Shown here: piece after piece, positions 6,693-15,829 of the stretch
How positions within the stretch are numbered: the first letter of the stretch is position 1
Layout: each line of letters begins with the position of its first letter
From: Candidatus Rifleibacteriota bacterium
Lineage (GTDB): Bacteria; Muiribacteriota; Ozemobacteria; Ozemobacterales; Ozemobacteraceae
NCBI GenBank assembly: GCA_012520995.1
Contig: JAAYNI010000067.1
Span: 124,001 to 188,000, forward strand
Reading direction: 5' to 3'
Length of the DNA: 64,000 nucleotides
Notes under the pieces: generated by a model
What the model saw: the letters and a program-made list of their open reading frames with translations, nothing else
Told to the model about the DNA's origin: nothing
Database searches by the model: none
Position numbers and translations under genes: made by a program

Positions 6693-8804
6693 TCAGTCGT
6701 TTTCAGGAGCGAAAAGTACTTTTCTGGAGAGATTTACTCTGCCTTGAGAATCTATCTCGATTACTTTGACTTTCAACTCGTCACCGATATTGACTACATC
6801 TTCGACCTTGTTAACTCGCTTGTTGTCGAGCTGGCTGATGTGAACGAGACCTTCAGTGCCGGGAAGTATTTCTACAAATGCGCCGAAATTCATTATGCGT
6901 TTTACGGTGCCTGTGTAGACTTTGCCTACTTCAGCTTCATCTGTGTGAAGTTTCACAAGCTCAAGAGCTCTGTCGTTAGATTTCTGGTCAGGGCTCATTA
7001 TAAGGACTCTGCCGTCATCGAAAGTATCAATCTTGACGCCTGTTTCGTCAGTGATAGCTCTGATTGTTTTGCCGCCGGGACCAATCAAGGTGCGGATCTT
7101 TTCAGGGTCGATCTGCAGGTTGATTACGCGAGGAGCGTATTTGGAGAGTCCCTTGGGCTCCGTAATAGCTTCGGCCATTTTGGAGAGTATGTGCAATCTG
7201 CCTTCTTTAGCTTGTTGAAGAGCTGTTTTCATAATATCAAGAGTCACTCCGATAATCTTGATATCCATCTGGAGGGCGTTAACGCCGTTTTCAGTTCCAG
7301 CAACTTTGAAGTCCATGTCGCCGAAGTGGTCTTCATCTCCGAGGATGTCGGTAAGGATTTTGAAACGGTCGCCGTCTTTAATTAGACCCATTGCTATTCC
7401 TGCTACGGGAGCTTTGATGGGAACGCCGGCATCCATGAGAGCCATGCTGCCTGAACAAACGCTTGCCATTGAAGAACTGCCGTTGCTGGAGAGTATCTCG
7501 CTGACTACTCTGACTGAGTATGGGAAATCTTTCTGGGAGGGCATAACCTGAGCTAAGGCTTTTTCAGCTAAAGCGCCATGGCCTATTTCTCTGCGTCCAG
7601 GACTTCTCATTGAGCGTGCCTCGCCAGTGCTGAATGAAGGGAAGTTGTAGTGCAGATAGAAAGGTTTTTTGCTTTCAGGTTCTAGATTGTCAATTATGAG
7701 AGCGTCTGAAGAACCGCCGAGAGTTACAACTCCGAGAGACTGGGTTTGTCCTCTGGTGAAGAGAGAAGAACCATGTGTGCGGGGCAAAAGACCAGTGATG
7801 CAGGATATGGGTCTGACTTCGTTTAGTTTGCGTCCGTCGATTCTGCGTTCTTCTTCAAAGATCATGCGGCGCATTTCAAATTGCGTCATGGAATCCATCA
7901 TGGCGGCTGCAACTGGCATTTTCTTTTTGCCTTCGTCTTCGCCAAGGCGTTCTATAAGAAGATTTTGCAGGTCTATGTTGATAACTCTGAATTTTTCGTT
8001 GCGTTCAATTTTGTCAGCTGTATGGAGAGCGTCTTTCATTCTGTCATAGAAAGCACCTACGGCTTCACGAACTGGTTGATCGCGAGGAGGTTCAGGAAGT
8101 TCAGTTTTGGGTTTTCCAGCTTTTTGAGCCAACTCCTTCTGAGCTGCCGCAATTTGTTTGATAGCTTCGTGAGCGAATGCCAGAGCTTCAAGGAGTTCTT
8201 CTTCGCTTACTTCTTTGGAACCTGCTTCAACCATGGTTATGGCTTCTTGAGTTCCAGCTACTGTCATGTCTATAGTGCTGTTATTGAGCAGTGTTTCGGA
8301 TGGGTTGAGAACCAGCTCTCCGTTTACTTTTCCTACTCTGACGGCTGCTACAGCGTCAACGATAGGAACTTCGGAAACCATGAAAGCAGCACTGGCCGCG
8401 TTTACTGCCAAAACGTCTACGGGACAGGTGTCATCGTAGGAAAGAACCAGAGCCGAGACTTGCAGGTCATTGAAGTAGTTGTCAGGGAACATGGGTCTCA
8501 ATGGCCTGTCTATGAGTCTGCATGCAAGTATTTCTTCAGTGGAAGGCTTTCCTTCGCGTTTGAAGAAACCGCCAGGGATTTTGCCTGCTGCATAGCTTTT
8601 GGCTACATAGTCGACTGTAAGAGGAAGGAAGTCTGTTCCTTCTTTAGGTTCTTTGCTGGCAACTACGGCTACCAGCACAACTGAATCGCCAGAGCGTGCG
8701 ATAACTGCTCCAGAAGCCTGTTCGGCCATCATTCCTGTTTCAAAAGTAATTGTTTTTGCGTTTTTTTGTGTCAGTTCACAAGCTGTAATTTCGTAATTTT
8801 GCAT
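6693..8804 (-). CDS. pnp: Polyribonucleotide nucleotidyltransferase (PNPase)
   Basis: PNPase is a trimeric phosphorolytic 3'-5' exoribonuclease. The 703 residues have the full layout: first RNase PH-like domain (with PGGFFKREGKPS), helical linker, second RNase PH domain (RRIDGRKLNEVRPI ... RGQTQSL), KH domain (IGPGGKTIRAI) and S1 domain (GTVKRIMNFGAFVEILPGTEGLVHISQL) at the end. Length is normal. GAGGAA precedes the ATG, and the gene follows rpsO by 15 bases, the classical rpsO-pnp order. Confidence 0.97.
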   Translation of the reverse strand: MQNYEITACELTQKNAKTITFETGMMAEQASGAVIARSGDSVVLVAVVASKEPKEGTDFLPLTVDYVAKSYAAGKIPGGFFKREGKPSTEEILACRLIDRPLRPMFPDNYFNDLQVSALVLSYDDTCPVDVLAVNAASAAFMVSEVPIVDAVAAVRVGKVNGELVLNPSETLLNNSTIDMTVAGTQEAITMVEAGSKEVSEEELLEALAFAHEAIKQIAAAQKELAQKAGKPKTELPEPPRDQPVREAVGAFYDRMKDALHTADKIERNEKFRVINIDLQNLLIERLGEDEGKKKMPVAAAMMDSMTQFEMRRMIFEEERRIDGRKLNEVRPISCITGLLPRTHGSSLFTRGQTQSLGVVTLGGSSDALIIDNLEPESKKPFYLHYNFPSFSTGEARSMRSPGRREIGHGALAEKALAQVMPSQKDFPYSVRVVSEILSSNGSSSMASVCSGSMALMDAGVPIKAPVAGIAMGLIKDGDRFKILTDILGDEDHFGDMDFKVAGTENGVNALQMDIKIIGVTLDIMKTALQQAKEGRLHILSKMAEAITEPKGLSKYAPRVINLQIDPEKIRTLIGPGGKTIRAITDETGVKIDTFDDGRVLIMSPDQKSNDRALELVKLHTDEAEVGKVYTGTVKRIMNFGAFVEILPGTEGLVHISQLDNKRVNKVEDVVNIGDELKVKVIEIDSQGRVNLSRKVLFAPEND

Positions 8805-8819
8805 TAAATTCCTCGTTTA

Positions 8820-9089
8820 TTAGCGGCGCAGGCCTAAGCTCTTGATAAGATCTGTATATCTTTGATTGTTTTTGTTCTTAAGATAGCTCAAGTGGCGTTT
8901 GCGGGCACCGATCATTTTAAGAAGTCCTCTTCTTGAGTGGTGATCTTTGGGATTGGCAAGCAAATGGGCTGAAAGGTTGTTGATGCGTTCAGTGAGCAAA
9001 GCTACTTGAACTTCAGGGGAACCAGTGTCTTTTTCTGACTTTCTGTAGGATTCAATAATTTCTGTTTTTCTTTCTTTGTCGATTGACAT
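8820..9089 (-). CDS. rpsO: Ribosomal protein S15
   Basis: Primary binder of the 16S rRNA central domain. The 89-residue length is exact for the family, with the signatures [31 protein letters not shown] and the terminal SLGLRR. AAGGAG precedes the ATG. It is the first gene of the rpsO-pnp-uvrB operon. S15 often represses its own leader; the leader here (about 65 bases) can form a small stem (AGCC/GGCT), but I see no decisive S15-site match. Confidence 0.97.
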   Translation of the reverse strand: MSIDKERKTEIIESYRKSEKDTGSPEVQVALLTERINNLSAHLLANPKDHHSRRGLLKMIGARKRHLSYLKNKNNQRYTDLIKSLGLRR

Positions 9090-9161
9090 CGTAAAACTCC
9101 TTAAATATAAGTAAATAACTGAGCAAGCCTTACAGGACGAACCCGGCTATACTGAGAAAAG

Positions 9162-9167
9162 ATTATA
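9162..9167 (-). promoter_or_regulatory. Candidate extended -10 promoter of rpsO-pnp-uvrB
   Basis: On the minus strand the sequence reads TGTTATAAT, an extended -10 element. The -35 position (TTTTAT at spacing 17) is poor, as is common with extended -10 promoters. Predicted start near 9155. Confidence 0.5.
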
Positions 9168-9232
9168 ACATAAGGCGCTAAGGAATAAAAGGAAAAGAAA
9201 CTCTCCTTTTATCTTGAAAGCTCACCATTTAA

Positions 9233-9262
9233 TTGACAAGAGAGAAGAGCTCTTGATATTTT
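9233..9262 (+). promoter_or_regulatory. Candidate promoter of the 9272 operon
   Basis: Perfect TTGACA (9233-9238), an 18-base spacer, then TATTTT (9257-9262). The predicted start, near 9269, is only about 3 bases before the ATG at 9272, implying a nearly leaderless mRNA if that start codon is used. Confidence 0.5.
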
Positions 9263-9271
9263 CTATAAGGT

Positions 9272-10597
9272 ATGACTATTCACGAAAATATATCATTGAA
9301 AGAAAACGGATGTGCCATGGAAACAGTTATTGAACGCATGAGTTACGGTTTAGACTCTCTTGCCCGTTTGGACGGCAAGGCGATATTTGTTCCTTACGGG
9401 GTTCCCGGAGACGAAGTAACCATAGAAATCACTGAAGAAAAGAAAGATTATTCCAAAGCTGAAATCAAAGAAATTAAAAAACCTTCCGATTTCAGGAGAG
9501 AATCTCCTTGTCCCGCTTTTCCAGATTGCGGAGGCTGCCACTGGCTTCAAATGACAGATGAAGCTCAGAGGACACAGAAAGAGGAAGTCTTGGCTTTTGC
9601 TCTGAAAGCTCTTGCACCCAAAAAGATATATCCGATGGAGCCGTTGCCTTCAAGAGGTTATCGAAACAAGCTGGATCTCAAAATAGCTGTGGATGAAGCC
9701 GGCAATGTGACTCTTGGAAACTACAAATTCAGATCCCACGATGTTGTGCCTATTGACGGCTGTATAGTCCAAGCAGAAGCTAATATGAAGATCTATGGAA
9801 TTCTCAAAGATTCCTTGCAGAAGCAAGAGCATCTGGAGTATGCCAAAAACATTTCCAATGTTTCAGCTAGAACTCTCGGTGGCTATCAAGTTTGCACGGT
9901 ATTTTTGAAAGAGCCTCCGAAAGAGGCGGAAACTGCTTACTACAAAGAACTTTTCGAAGCTCTTTCCGAGGTAACCAGATTTGAGGTTAAAGCCGGCAAT
10001 AAAACTATTTTGACCTTGATGCGCGAAACTCCGCCTTTCCTTTTTCTTGGAAAGAAGTGGAGAATATCAGCTAATTCCTTTTTTCAGAACAATCTGACAG
10101 GTGCGGAAGCCATTATGGAAAACCTTTTGTCAATTTATAAGTCTTTTGAGCATAAAGGCAAGTTCTTGGATCTCTACAGCGGATGTGGCACTCAAACCTT
10201 CTTGCTTGAACATTTTTTCGATGACGAAGTTTATGCTATTGAAGGTAATCAATCTTCACATCAGGACGCGCTTTTCCATCAAAAAGGGCTTTCCGCTTCC
10301 AAAGCAAAATTTCTTTGCAGATCTGTTGAAAGCATTTTCAATACTAAAATTACAAAAGGCGTGATAGCAGCTATGCATTTGAATCCGCCGAGAACTGGCT
10401 TAAGCCAGCAGGTTTTAAACGGTTTGGCTGGTATAAAGCCCAAGATAATAACATATCTTTCCTGTAATCCCATGACATTCAGACGGGATGCCAAACATAT
10501 CAAGCAAATGGGTTATATCTATGAAGCATGTTTCCCGTTTGATCTGTTTCCTGGGACTTTTCATATGGAAACCTTAAATCTTTTTGTAAGAAGGTAA
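9272..10597 (+). CDS. RNA (uracil-C5)-methyltransferase, RlmD/TrmA type
   Basis: SAM-dependent methyltransferase forming m5U in rRNA or tRNA. The TRAM domain covers residues about 8-70, followed by an iron-sulfur-type cluster motif (Cys80, Cys86 and Cys89 in CPAFPDCGGC), the catalytic domain with NSFFQNN, the SAM motif FLDLYSGCGT and the nucleophile Cys398 in YLSCNP. The usual DPPR motif reads LNPPR: Asn371 replaces the expected Asp. The 441-residue length is normal. The start at 9272 includes a complete TRAM strand; ATG at 9317 is an alternative. It heads a packed operon of six genes; the substrate (23S rRNA or tRNA) cannot be told from sequence alone. Confidence 0.85.
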   Translation: MTIHENISLKENGCAMETVIERMSYGLDSLARLDGKAIFVPYGVPGDEVTIEITEEKKDYSKAEIKEIKKPSDFRRESPCPAFPDCGGCHWLQMTDEAQRTQKEEVLAFALKALAPKKIYPMEPLPSRGYRNKLDLKIAVDEAGNVTLGNYKFRSHDVVPIDGCIVQAEANMKIYGILKDSLQKQEHLEYAKNISNVSARTLGGYQVCTVFLKEPPKEAETAYYKELFEALSEVTRFEVKAGNKTILTLMRETPPFLFLGKKWRISANSFFQNNLTGAEAIMENLLSIYKSFEHKGKFLDLYSGCGTQTFLLEHFFDDEVYAIEGNQSSHQDALFHQKGLSASKAKFLCRSVESIFNTKITKGVIAAMHLNPPRTGLSQQVLNGLAGIKPKIITYLSCNPMTFRRDAKHIKQMGYIYEACFPFDLFPGTFHMETLNLFVRR

Positions 10598-10601
10598 GGC
10601 C

Positions 10602-12080
10602 TTGCGTGTTGAACCTGGAAAAATTCTGGTAGTAGAAGATGACGAAGATATAAGGAGTTACCTCCAGGATGTGCTGATGCTGGAGGGATACTTGGTTGAA
10701 AAGGCTTCATCGGGGCAAGACGCTTTGCGGAAAGTTGAGACTTTTGCTCCTGATTTGCTGCTTTTAGATTTAATGTTGCCTGATATTTCGGGAGAAGAGA
10801 TTTGCAAAAATCTCAAAAATGATCCTGAAAAATCTGACATCAAGATTTTTATGCTTACAGCAAAGAGCAGCGTAGAAGAAAAAATAAAAGGATTTAAGGC
10901 AGGGGCTGATGACTATCTTGGTAAGCCCTTTTCTACGGAAGAGCTCTTAGCTAGGATTGCTGTGCACTTTCGTCTGATTCGTCTGAAAAAGACTTTGGCA
11001 TTTTCTGAAAACCGTCATCGTACTCTTTTGGAAAACTTGCCTGATGCGGTTTTACTGCTATCAGGAAATAATTTGGTTTGTTCGGCCAACTCCAAAATCT
11101 TTTCTCTGCTCAAGCTTCCCTCTACGCTAAAGCTTGAAGGAATGAATCTGGATGAGCTTTCAAAGCTTTCGCCTCTATTTGAAAAAATCAAGCAGCTTGT
11201 CAAAAAGGCTAAATACGGTCTGACTTCAGTTTCTAATTATGATGAGTATTCCCAAATAATTGACGGAGTGGAGCATTTCTTTGAAATATCCGCTCTCCCG
11301 ATTCAAGAGGCTGTTTGCGATGAAAAAGCTATTCAGATTCTTGTGCGTGATGTCACTGAAAAAAAAGCTATTGATAAGATGTTGGAAAAGATAGAAAAAA
11401 TAAACTCTCTTGAGATTTTGGCAAATGGGGTGGCACATGAAATCAATAACCCGTTAGCTGGTATTGCAAATGCTTTGAAACTTATTCAAAAAAAATCTCT
11501 TTCGGAGGATAAGCAGAATGCCCTTTTTGAACAGGCTAGCGAAAGTATAAAGCGAATTAAAAATATCACAAAGGATTTGACCTTTTTTGTACAGCAAGAG
11601 AAAGCAGATGTTTCCTCGTTTTCTATACAAGAAGCAACTTCAGATGCAGTCAGTTTTATCGGTTATCAAAAGGGCGGTAAAGAAGTAGATCTGATGTTTG
11701 AGTTTTCGGAAGAGCCTCTTCGTATAACCGGCAGTCGCAGCAGTTATGTTCAGTTAATGTTAAACCTGCTTCTCAATTCTATTCAGGCCATTGAGGAGAA
11801 AGGCAAGATAAATGTTTATATTTGCGAAGAGCCAGAAGGAGTCGCCAGAGTCTCTGTGAAAGATTCGGGCTGCGGTATTCCTCATAAAGAGCTGGAGTTT
11901 GTCTTTGACCCATTTTTCTCTATCAAAAAGAATGGTATTGCAACCGGCTTGGGTCTTACTGTGGCACGCAAAATAATAAGGCTTTTTCAAGGCTCTATAG
12001 AAGTTACCAGTGCACAAGGGGAGGGAACTGAGATAGTCATGCTCTTCCCGATTACAGAAAAAGTCACAACAAATAATTAA
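10602..12080 (+). CDS. Response regulator-PAS-histidine kinase hybrid
   Basis: A soluble 492-residue signalling protein: N-terminal receiver (residues 6-125; acidic pocket EDD at 12-14, phospho-acceptor Asp56, Lys108 in GKPF), PAS-like sensor (about 135-250), HisKA with His279 in GVAHEINNPL, and HATPase_c with LLLNSIQAI (N box), DSGCGIP and GLGLTV. No membrane segment is visible, so it senses something cytoplasmic or is fed by another kinase through its receiver. The start is TTG, 4 bases after the previous stop, with AAGGTAAGG overlapping that stop. No output regulator is adjacent. Confidence 0.9.
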   Translation: MRVEPGKILVVEDDEDIRSYLQDVLMLEGYLVEKASSGQDALRKVETFAPDLLLLDLMLPDISGEEICKNLKNDPEKSDIKIFMLTAKSSVEEKIKGFKAGADDYLGKPFSTEELLARIAVHFRLIRLKKTLAFSENRHRTLLENLPDAVLLLSGNNLVCSANSKIFSLLKLPSTLKLEGMNLDELSKLSPLFEKIKQLVKKAKYGLTSVSNYDEYSQIIDGVEHFFEISALPIQEAVCDEKAIQILVRDVTEKKAIDKMLEKIEKINSLEILANGVAHEINNPLAGIANALKLIQKKSLSEDKQNALFEQASESIKRIKNITKDLTFFVQQEKADVSSFSIQEATSDAVSFIGYQKGGKEVDLMFEFSEEPLRITGSRSSYVQLMLNLLLNSIQAIEEKGKINVYICEEPEGVARVSVKDSGCGIPHKELEFVFDPFFSIKKNGIATGLGLTVARKIIRLFQGSIEVTSAQGEGTEIVMLFPITEKVTTNN

Positions 12081-12095
12081 GAAAGAAATAAAACA

Positions 12096-12983
12096 ATGTC
12101 CAATATAGATTTTTTTGCTGATTTGCATTCACATTCAACTGCTTCTGACGGAACTTTGACACCGACCGAAATGGTAAGGGAAGCGAAAGAAGCTGGTTTG
12201 CAAGTTATGGCTTTGACAGACCATGATACTTTGGCTGGCGTTGCAGAGGCTCTCAAAGCAGGAAGGGACTATGATGTCACGGTGGTGCCAGGAGTAGAGC
12301 TTTCCACGGGTTGGGAGGGAATAAGCTCTTCTGTTCATGTTTTAGGGCTTTTTATATCAGAAAATCCGAAGTCTTTGAAAACCATTCTTGATGAACAGCG
12401 TGAAATGAGGTATGCCAGAGCTTTGGAAATAGTAAGGCGTTTGAGGAATGCCGGACTTGATATGAGAACGGCTGAAGAAGATTTCGCCAAAGACCCTGAC
12501 AGGGTTCTTGGCAGACCTCATATAGCAGGTCTTTTGGTAGAGTATGGACACGTTTCCTGCTTTAAGGAAGCTTTTGCAAGATATCTTAAAAGAGGCTGCC
12601 CTGGATATGTGGAAAAGCAATATATTTCGCCGAAAACTGCTGTTGAGGCAATTCATGATGCAGGCGGCATAGCCGTGATAGCTCATCCGGGTTTAACAGC
12701 AGACTTTGATGAAACATTCAAAGTTTTGAGAGAAGAAGATTTTGACGGTATTGAGTCCTTATATATTGAACATTCAGCTTCTCAAACTGAAAGATTTGCA
12801 AATTTGGCGAAAGAAATGAATTATGTTCAGACAGGCGGAAGCGATTATCACGGACAAAGAGGTAAGCACTGTAACCGATTCGGCAACGGAGGAATGACTT
12901 TGCTGCAATACGAAAAATTGTTGTCAGAGTGCAAAGAAAAAGGAATTAAATTAGATGAAAAATATGCAATTATCAAAAACTGA
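12096..12983 (+). CDS. PHP-domain phosphoesterase (RNase AM / nucleoside bisphosphatase type)
   Basis: PHP-domain metal-dependent phosphoesterase. The metal-binding motifs appear in order: DLHSHS (9-14), TDHD (41-44), GVELS (66-70), GRPHIAG, AHPG and GSDYHG. Proteins of this layout and size (about 280-295 residues) include YciV/RNase AM, which trims 5' ends of RNA and hydrolyses 3',5'-nucleoside bisphosphates; this is the most likely role. Its neighbours (an RNA methyltransferase, TatD and TcdA) also suit nucleic-acid work. The next gene starts 29 bases inside its end. Confidence 0.85.
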   Translation: MSNIDFFADLHSHSTASDGTLTPTEMVREAKEAGLQVMALTDHDTLAGVAEALKAGRDYDVTVVPGVELSTGWEGISSSVHVLGLFISENPKSLKTILDEQREMRYARALEIVRRLRNAGLDMRTAEEDFAKDPDRVLGRPHIAGLLVEYGHVSCFKEAFARYLKRGCPGYVEKQYISPKTAVEAIHDAGGIAVIAHPGLTADFDETFKVLREEDFDGIESLYIEHSASQTERFANLAKEMNYVQTGGSDYHGQRGKHCNRFGNGGMTLLQYEKLLSECKEKGIKLDEKYAIIKN

Positions 12984-14181
12984 AAAAGCAGACGAAAAAA
13001 TATATGAGTCTCTCGCAAATGAAGATGAACGCCGTCTTTCAAAGCGTTTGTGTCTGATAGGCACTTTTAGATCTCCGACTTTTTCAGGTCGGATTCTGAA
13101 TTCTTTGCTTAAAGTCTTTAAAAAAATGGAGCTGGAATTGGCGGCTTCTGAGCGTTTTCTTTATGGCTATCAACCAAAATTTGAACTGTCCAGATTCGCA
13201 AAGAAACTTCTAAAGCGGCCAGAGTCTGGTTTTTACCGACTATGGGCGGCGCCTTTAGAAGATTTGCCACCAGGGGTAGACAAAGGAGCCTTTTGGGCTT
13301 TTCCTGGCTTTGATACCTCATTTGCAGACTTGACAGCCATAAAAAAACTGAGAAAAGCAGATTTTGTTTTTCTTACTTCCGATGCACAAGCTCAAATATG
13401 TGTACAGAATGGTATTAAGCCTTCAAAGATTCATGTTTTTCATAACCTCCCTGTAGATCGTAAAATTTTTAAAAATAATTTGCCTCAGCCAGCTGGATAT
13501 GAAAAGGAAAAGGGCGTTTTCAGATTCATAATTTCTGCTCACCCCTTAAAACGCAAGGGTGTAGAACTAGTTCTTGAATCTTACCTGAAGGAATTTAAAA
13601 ATACTGAAAAGGTGGAGCTGGTCATCAAATTGCCAAGAATGCCTAGAGCCAAAAAAGATCTCAGGTTTGAAATTGAAGATTTTGCTCAAAAGATAGGCGC
13701 TTTGAACAGAATGTTCGCCAAAGTGACTGTAATAAACGAAGTTCTTTCAGATGAGGAGTATGGCAGACTTCTTTCTTCTGCAGATGCATATATAGCTGGC
13801 AATATAAAGTTCAATTCAGGGATAAATGCCTTTGAAGCGGCAGCCTGTGGTCTTCCAGTAATAGCTCCTTCAAATATAACGGATTTTGTGCCTTTTGAAG
13901 AAGGGGATTTTCTAAGTGTCGAGACAGAAAAATTCAAGTTTGAGCCGGGAGAACTATATATTAATTCGCCAAAGTCTTATGGCAAAGCTATGAATAAGGA
14001 AGCTTTGCAGGCAGCCATGAGAAAGGCTTTTGCGGAGAGTACGCAAGTCAGAAAAATAGGTCTAAAAGCTCAGCGCAATCTTAAAAAACTCAAGCCTGCT
14101 ACTTGGGGCGAAATGGCGGAAATAATAGCCTCCAGGGTCTACAGAAAACTACTTTTCCAGAGTTTGCTTGAGAAAAAATGA
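12955..14181 (+). CDS. Glycosyltransferase, GT-B/GT4-like
   Basis: The 408-residue product has the C-terminal half of a GT4-type glycosyltransferase: ISAHPLKRKGVELVLESY (start of the nucleotide-sugar domain), SADAYIAGNIKFNSG, then GINAFEAAACGLPVIAP, the usual E-rich donor-binding segment. The N-terminal half is less conserved and has no membrane segment. Donor and acceptor are unknown. The first 29 bases overlap the PHP gene in another frame, with AGGA about 10 bases before the ATG. The last 4 bases overlap tatD (ATGA). Confidence 0.75.
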   Translation: MKNMQLSKTEKADEKIYESLANEDERRLSKRLCLIGTFRSPTFSGRILNSLLKVFKKMELELAASERFLYGYQPKFELSRFAKKLLKRPESGFYRLWAAPLEDLPPGVDKGAFWAFPGFDTSFADLTAIKKLRKADFVFLTSDAQAQICVQNGIKPSKIHVFHNLPVDRKIFKNNLPQPAGYEKEKGVFRFIISAHPLKRKGVELVLESYLKEFKNTEKVELVIKLPRMPRAKKDLRFEIEDFAQKIGALNRMFAKVTVINEVLSDEEYGRLLSSADAYIAGNIKFNSGINAFEAAACGLPVIAPSNITDFVPFEEGDFLSVETEKFKFEPGELYINSPKSYGKAMNKEALQAAMRKAFAESTQVRKIGLKAQRNLKKLKPATWGEMAEIIASRVYRKLLFQSLLEKK

Positions 14182-14915
14182 AGTTTTTCGACACTCATTG
14201 TCATTTAGATCTTATCAAGGCTTTGCCTGAAGACTTCAAAGATTCTGAAAGCTTTGAGAAAGTCAGAAAATTTATGATTCCAGGTGTGGATGGCGAAATA
14301 AAAAATCCTGAACTCTTTTCGGATAATACTCGCTATCTGAAAGCTTGGGGAATTCATCCGCGTTGTGTTGATGAGGATTCAATTGACAAAATTTCCTCGT
14401 TCTCTCCTATGTATAGGGCGGCTTGCGTGGGTGAATGCGGCTTAGATAAATATGCAAAAGCTCCTCTTGAGCTTCAGCTTGCTGTTTTTGAAAGGCAAAT
14501 AGAATTAGCGGCTGATTTGAAAAGACCTGTTTCTGTACACATACTAGGCTTTTATAGAGAAAGTCTGGAACTTATTAAAAAGCATTCTGCTTCCGTTTCA
14601 TTCGCAATGCACTCTTGGAGTGCTTCAGGAGAGCTTGCCAAGGAGTTTGCAAGAGCAGGGGTCTATTTTTCTTTTTCTTCTCTCTCTTTGAGAAACAAAA
14701 AGAAGCTTGCGGCTTCGTTTGAAAATATTCCGAGTGACAGAATTTTGCTTGAGACAGACGCTCCTGATCAGTCGCCTGGCAAAGATTCGCCGGAAGAGCT
14801 GTTTTATTTGCAGACTTTATCAAGCGAGCTTTCCAGGATTCTCAAGATTTCCCAAGGTGAGCTTGTTAATTTGGCTTTTGACAATGCTTGCCGCTTTTTC
14901 GGAGTAAGCTTATGA
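14178..14915 (+). CDS. TatD-family metal-dependent hydrolase
   Basis: TatD proteins are 3'-5' exonucleases and D-aminoacyl-tRNA-related metal hydrolases with a TIM-barrel fold. Metal ligands are visible in order: DTHCHLD (5-11), GIHPR, GECGLD, VSVHILG, MHSW and LLETDAPD. At 245 residues it is slightly short but complete. It is translationally coupled on both sides by ATGA overlaps. Confidence 0.88.
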   Translation: MKFFDTHCHLDLIKALPEDFKDSESFEKVRKFMIPGVDGEIKNPELFSDNTRYLKAWGIHPRCVDEDSIDKISSFSPMYRAACVGECGLDKYAKAPLELQLAVFERQIELAADLKRPVSVHILGFYRESLELIKKHSASVSFAMHSWSASGELAKEFARAGVYFSFSSLSLRNKKKLAASFENIPSDRILLETDAPDQSPGKDSPEELFYLQTLSSELSRILKISQGELVNLAFDNACRFFGVSL

Positions 14916-15667
14916 ACGAGCGTTTTTCCAGAGTTTCTATGCTTTTTGGCGAAGATAAGCTTGCTATGTTGCATAAAGCCAAAGTAGCTGTTTTCGGTTT
15001 AGGCGGAGTCGGTTCTTATGCTGCCGAAGCATTGGCCAGAAGCGGGGTGGGGGAGATCGCTTTAATAGACTTTGACCGGGTTGAAATTTCTAATATCAAT
15101 AGACAGATTTTGGCCTTAGATTCCACTTTAGGAAGGCTCAAAACAGATGTTTGCGCAGAAAGAATTAATGATATAAATCCTGAATGCCGTTTGCAGTTGT
15201 TTGCTGAGTTTTTTGATGAAAGAACTTTGTCAAAGATTTTTTCCGCATTAGATAGCTATATTGTTTTGGACTGTATAGATACTTTCAACTCTAAGACCCT
15301 TTTAATAAAGCATTGTCTTGAAAATGATATCCCTGTTTTCTCTTCGATGGGAGCTGCAGGGAAAAAAGATCCTTCGCAAATTAAGCTTGCGGATATATCT
15401 AAAACCTCTGTTTGTCCGCTTGCACGCAAAATTCGAAAGTATTTGGTTAAGAATAAAATTAAAGGCAAATTGCCTGTGGTTTTTTCAACAGAGCCTTTTG
15501 AAGTGTCTTCTGACTCTCTTCTTTTTGAGAAAACTTCGCAAAAAGATGCTAGTTCTGAAGACTCAGCTTTGCCTGAAAAGCCACCTTTGGGAGCACTTTG
15601 CCATATAACCGCCATTTTCGGTCTTATGCTCGCTGCCTCTGCGATTAACTATATAACTGAAAATTAG
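14912..15667 (+). CDS. tcdA: tRNA threonylcarbamoyladenosine dehydratase (TcdA)
   Basis: TcdA uses ATP to cyclise t6A37 of tRNA to ct6A. The 251 residues match the ThiF/E1-like family closely: FGLGGVGSYAAEALARSGVG (28-47), LIDFD (51-55), SNINRQI, and DCIDTFNSKTLLI later. GGAGTAAG before the ATG at 14912 and the ATGA overlap with tatD fix the start; an in-frame ATG at 14888 lies inside tatD. It is the last gene of the operon begun at 9272. No sulfur acceptor (CsdE/L) gene is adjacent. Confidence 0.92.
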   Translation: MNERFSRVSMLFGEDKLAMLHKAKVAVFGLGGVGSYAAEALARSGVGEIALIDFDRVEISNINRQILALDSTLGRLKTDVCAERINDINPECRLQLFAEFFDERTLSKIFSALDSYIVLDCIDTFNSKTLLIKHCLENDIPVFSSMGAAGKKDPSQIKLADISKTSVCPLARKIRKYLVKNKIKGKLPVVFSTEPFEVSSDSLLFEKTSQKDASSEDSALPEKPPLGALCHITAIFGLMLAASAINYITEN

Positions 15668-15788
15668 CCTATAAGAAAACCGCAGAACATAAACCTTTTT
15701 TTAACCACGAAATACACGAAAAGAATATTTTTTTAGATTTTCTCCAGTTTGTTTATACTTTATAGTCTACATTTTACAGTATAAAAGT

Positions 15789-15819
15789 CTGTGATTTTAA
15801 CCTATGCTTAAAATCACAG
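15789..15819. repeat. Perfect 12-base hairpin of the TTTTAAGC family
   Basis: CTGTGATTTTAA (15789-15800) and TTAAAATCACAG (15808-15819) around a 7-base loop. Versions of the same hairpin, followed by the same tail, occur at 17081-17103 and 31997-32015. Confidence 0.85.
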
Positions 15820-15829
15820 CTATGTTAAT

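Noticed and set aside
7881-8684. Long open frame on the plus strand (267 codons) opposite pnp; similarly 6669-7385, 7669-8049 and 62232-63080 minus
   Set aside because: These are antisense shadows of pnp, uvrB and thrS. The real genes have full-length family matches; the shadows show no domain and no ribosome site.
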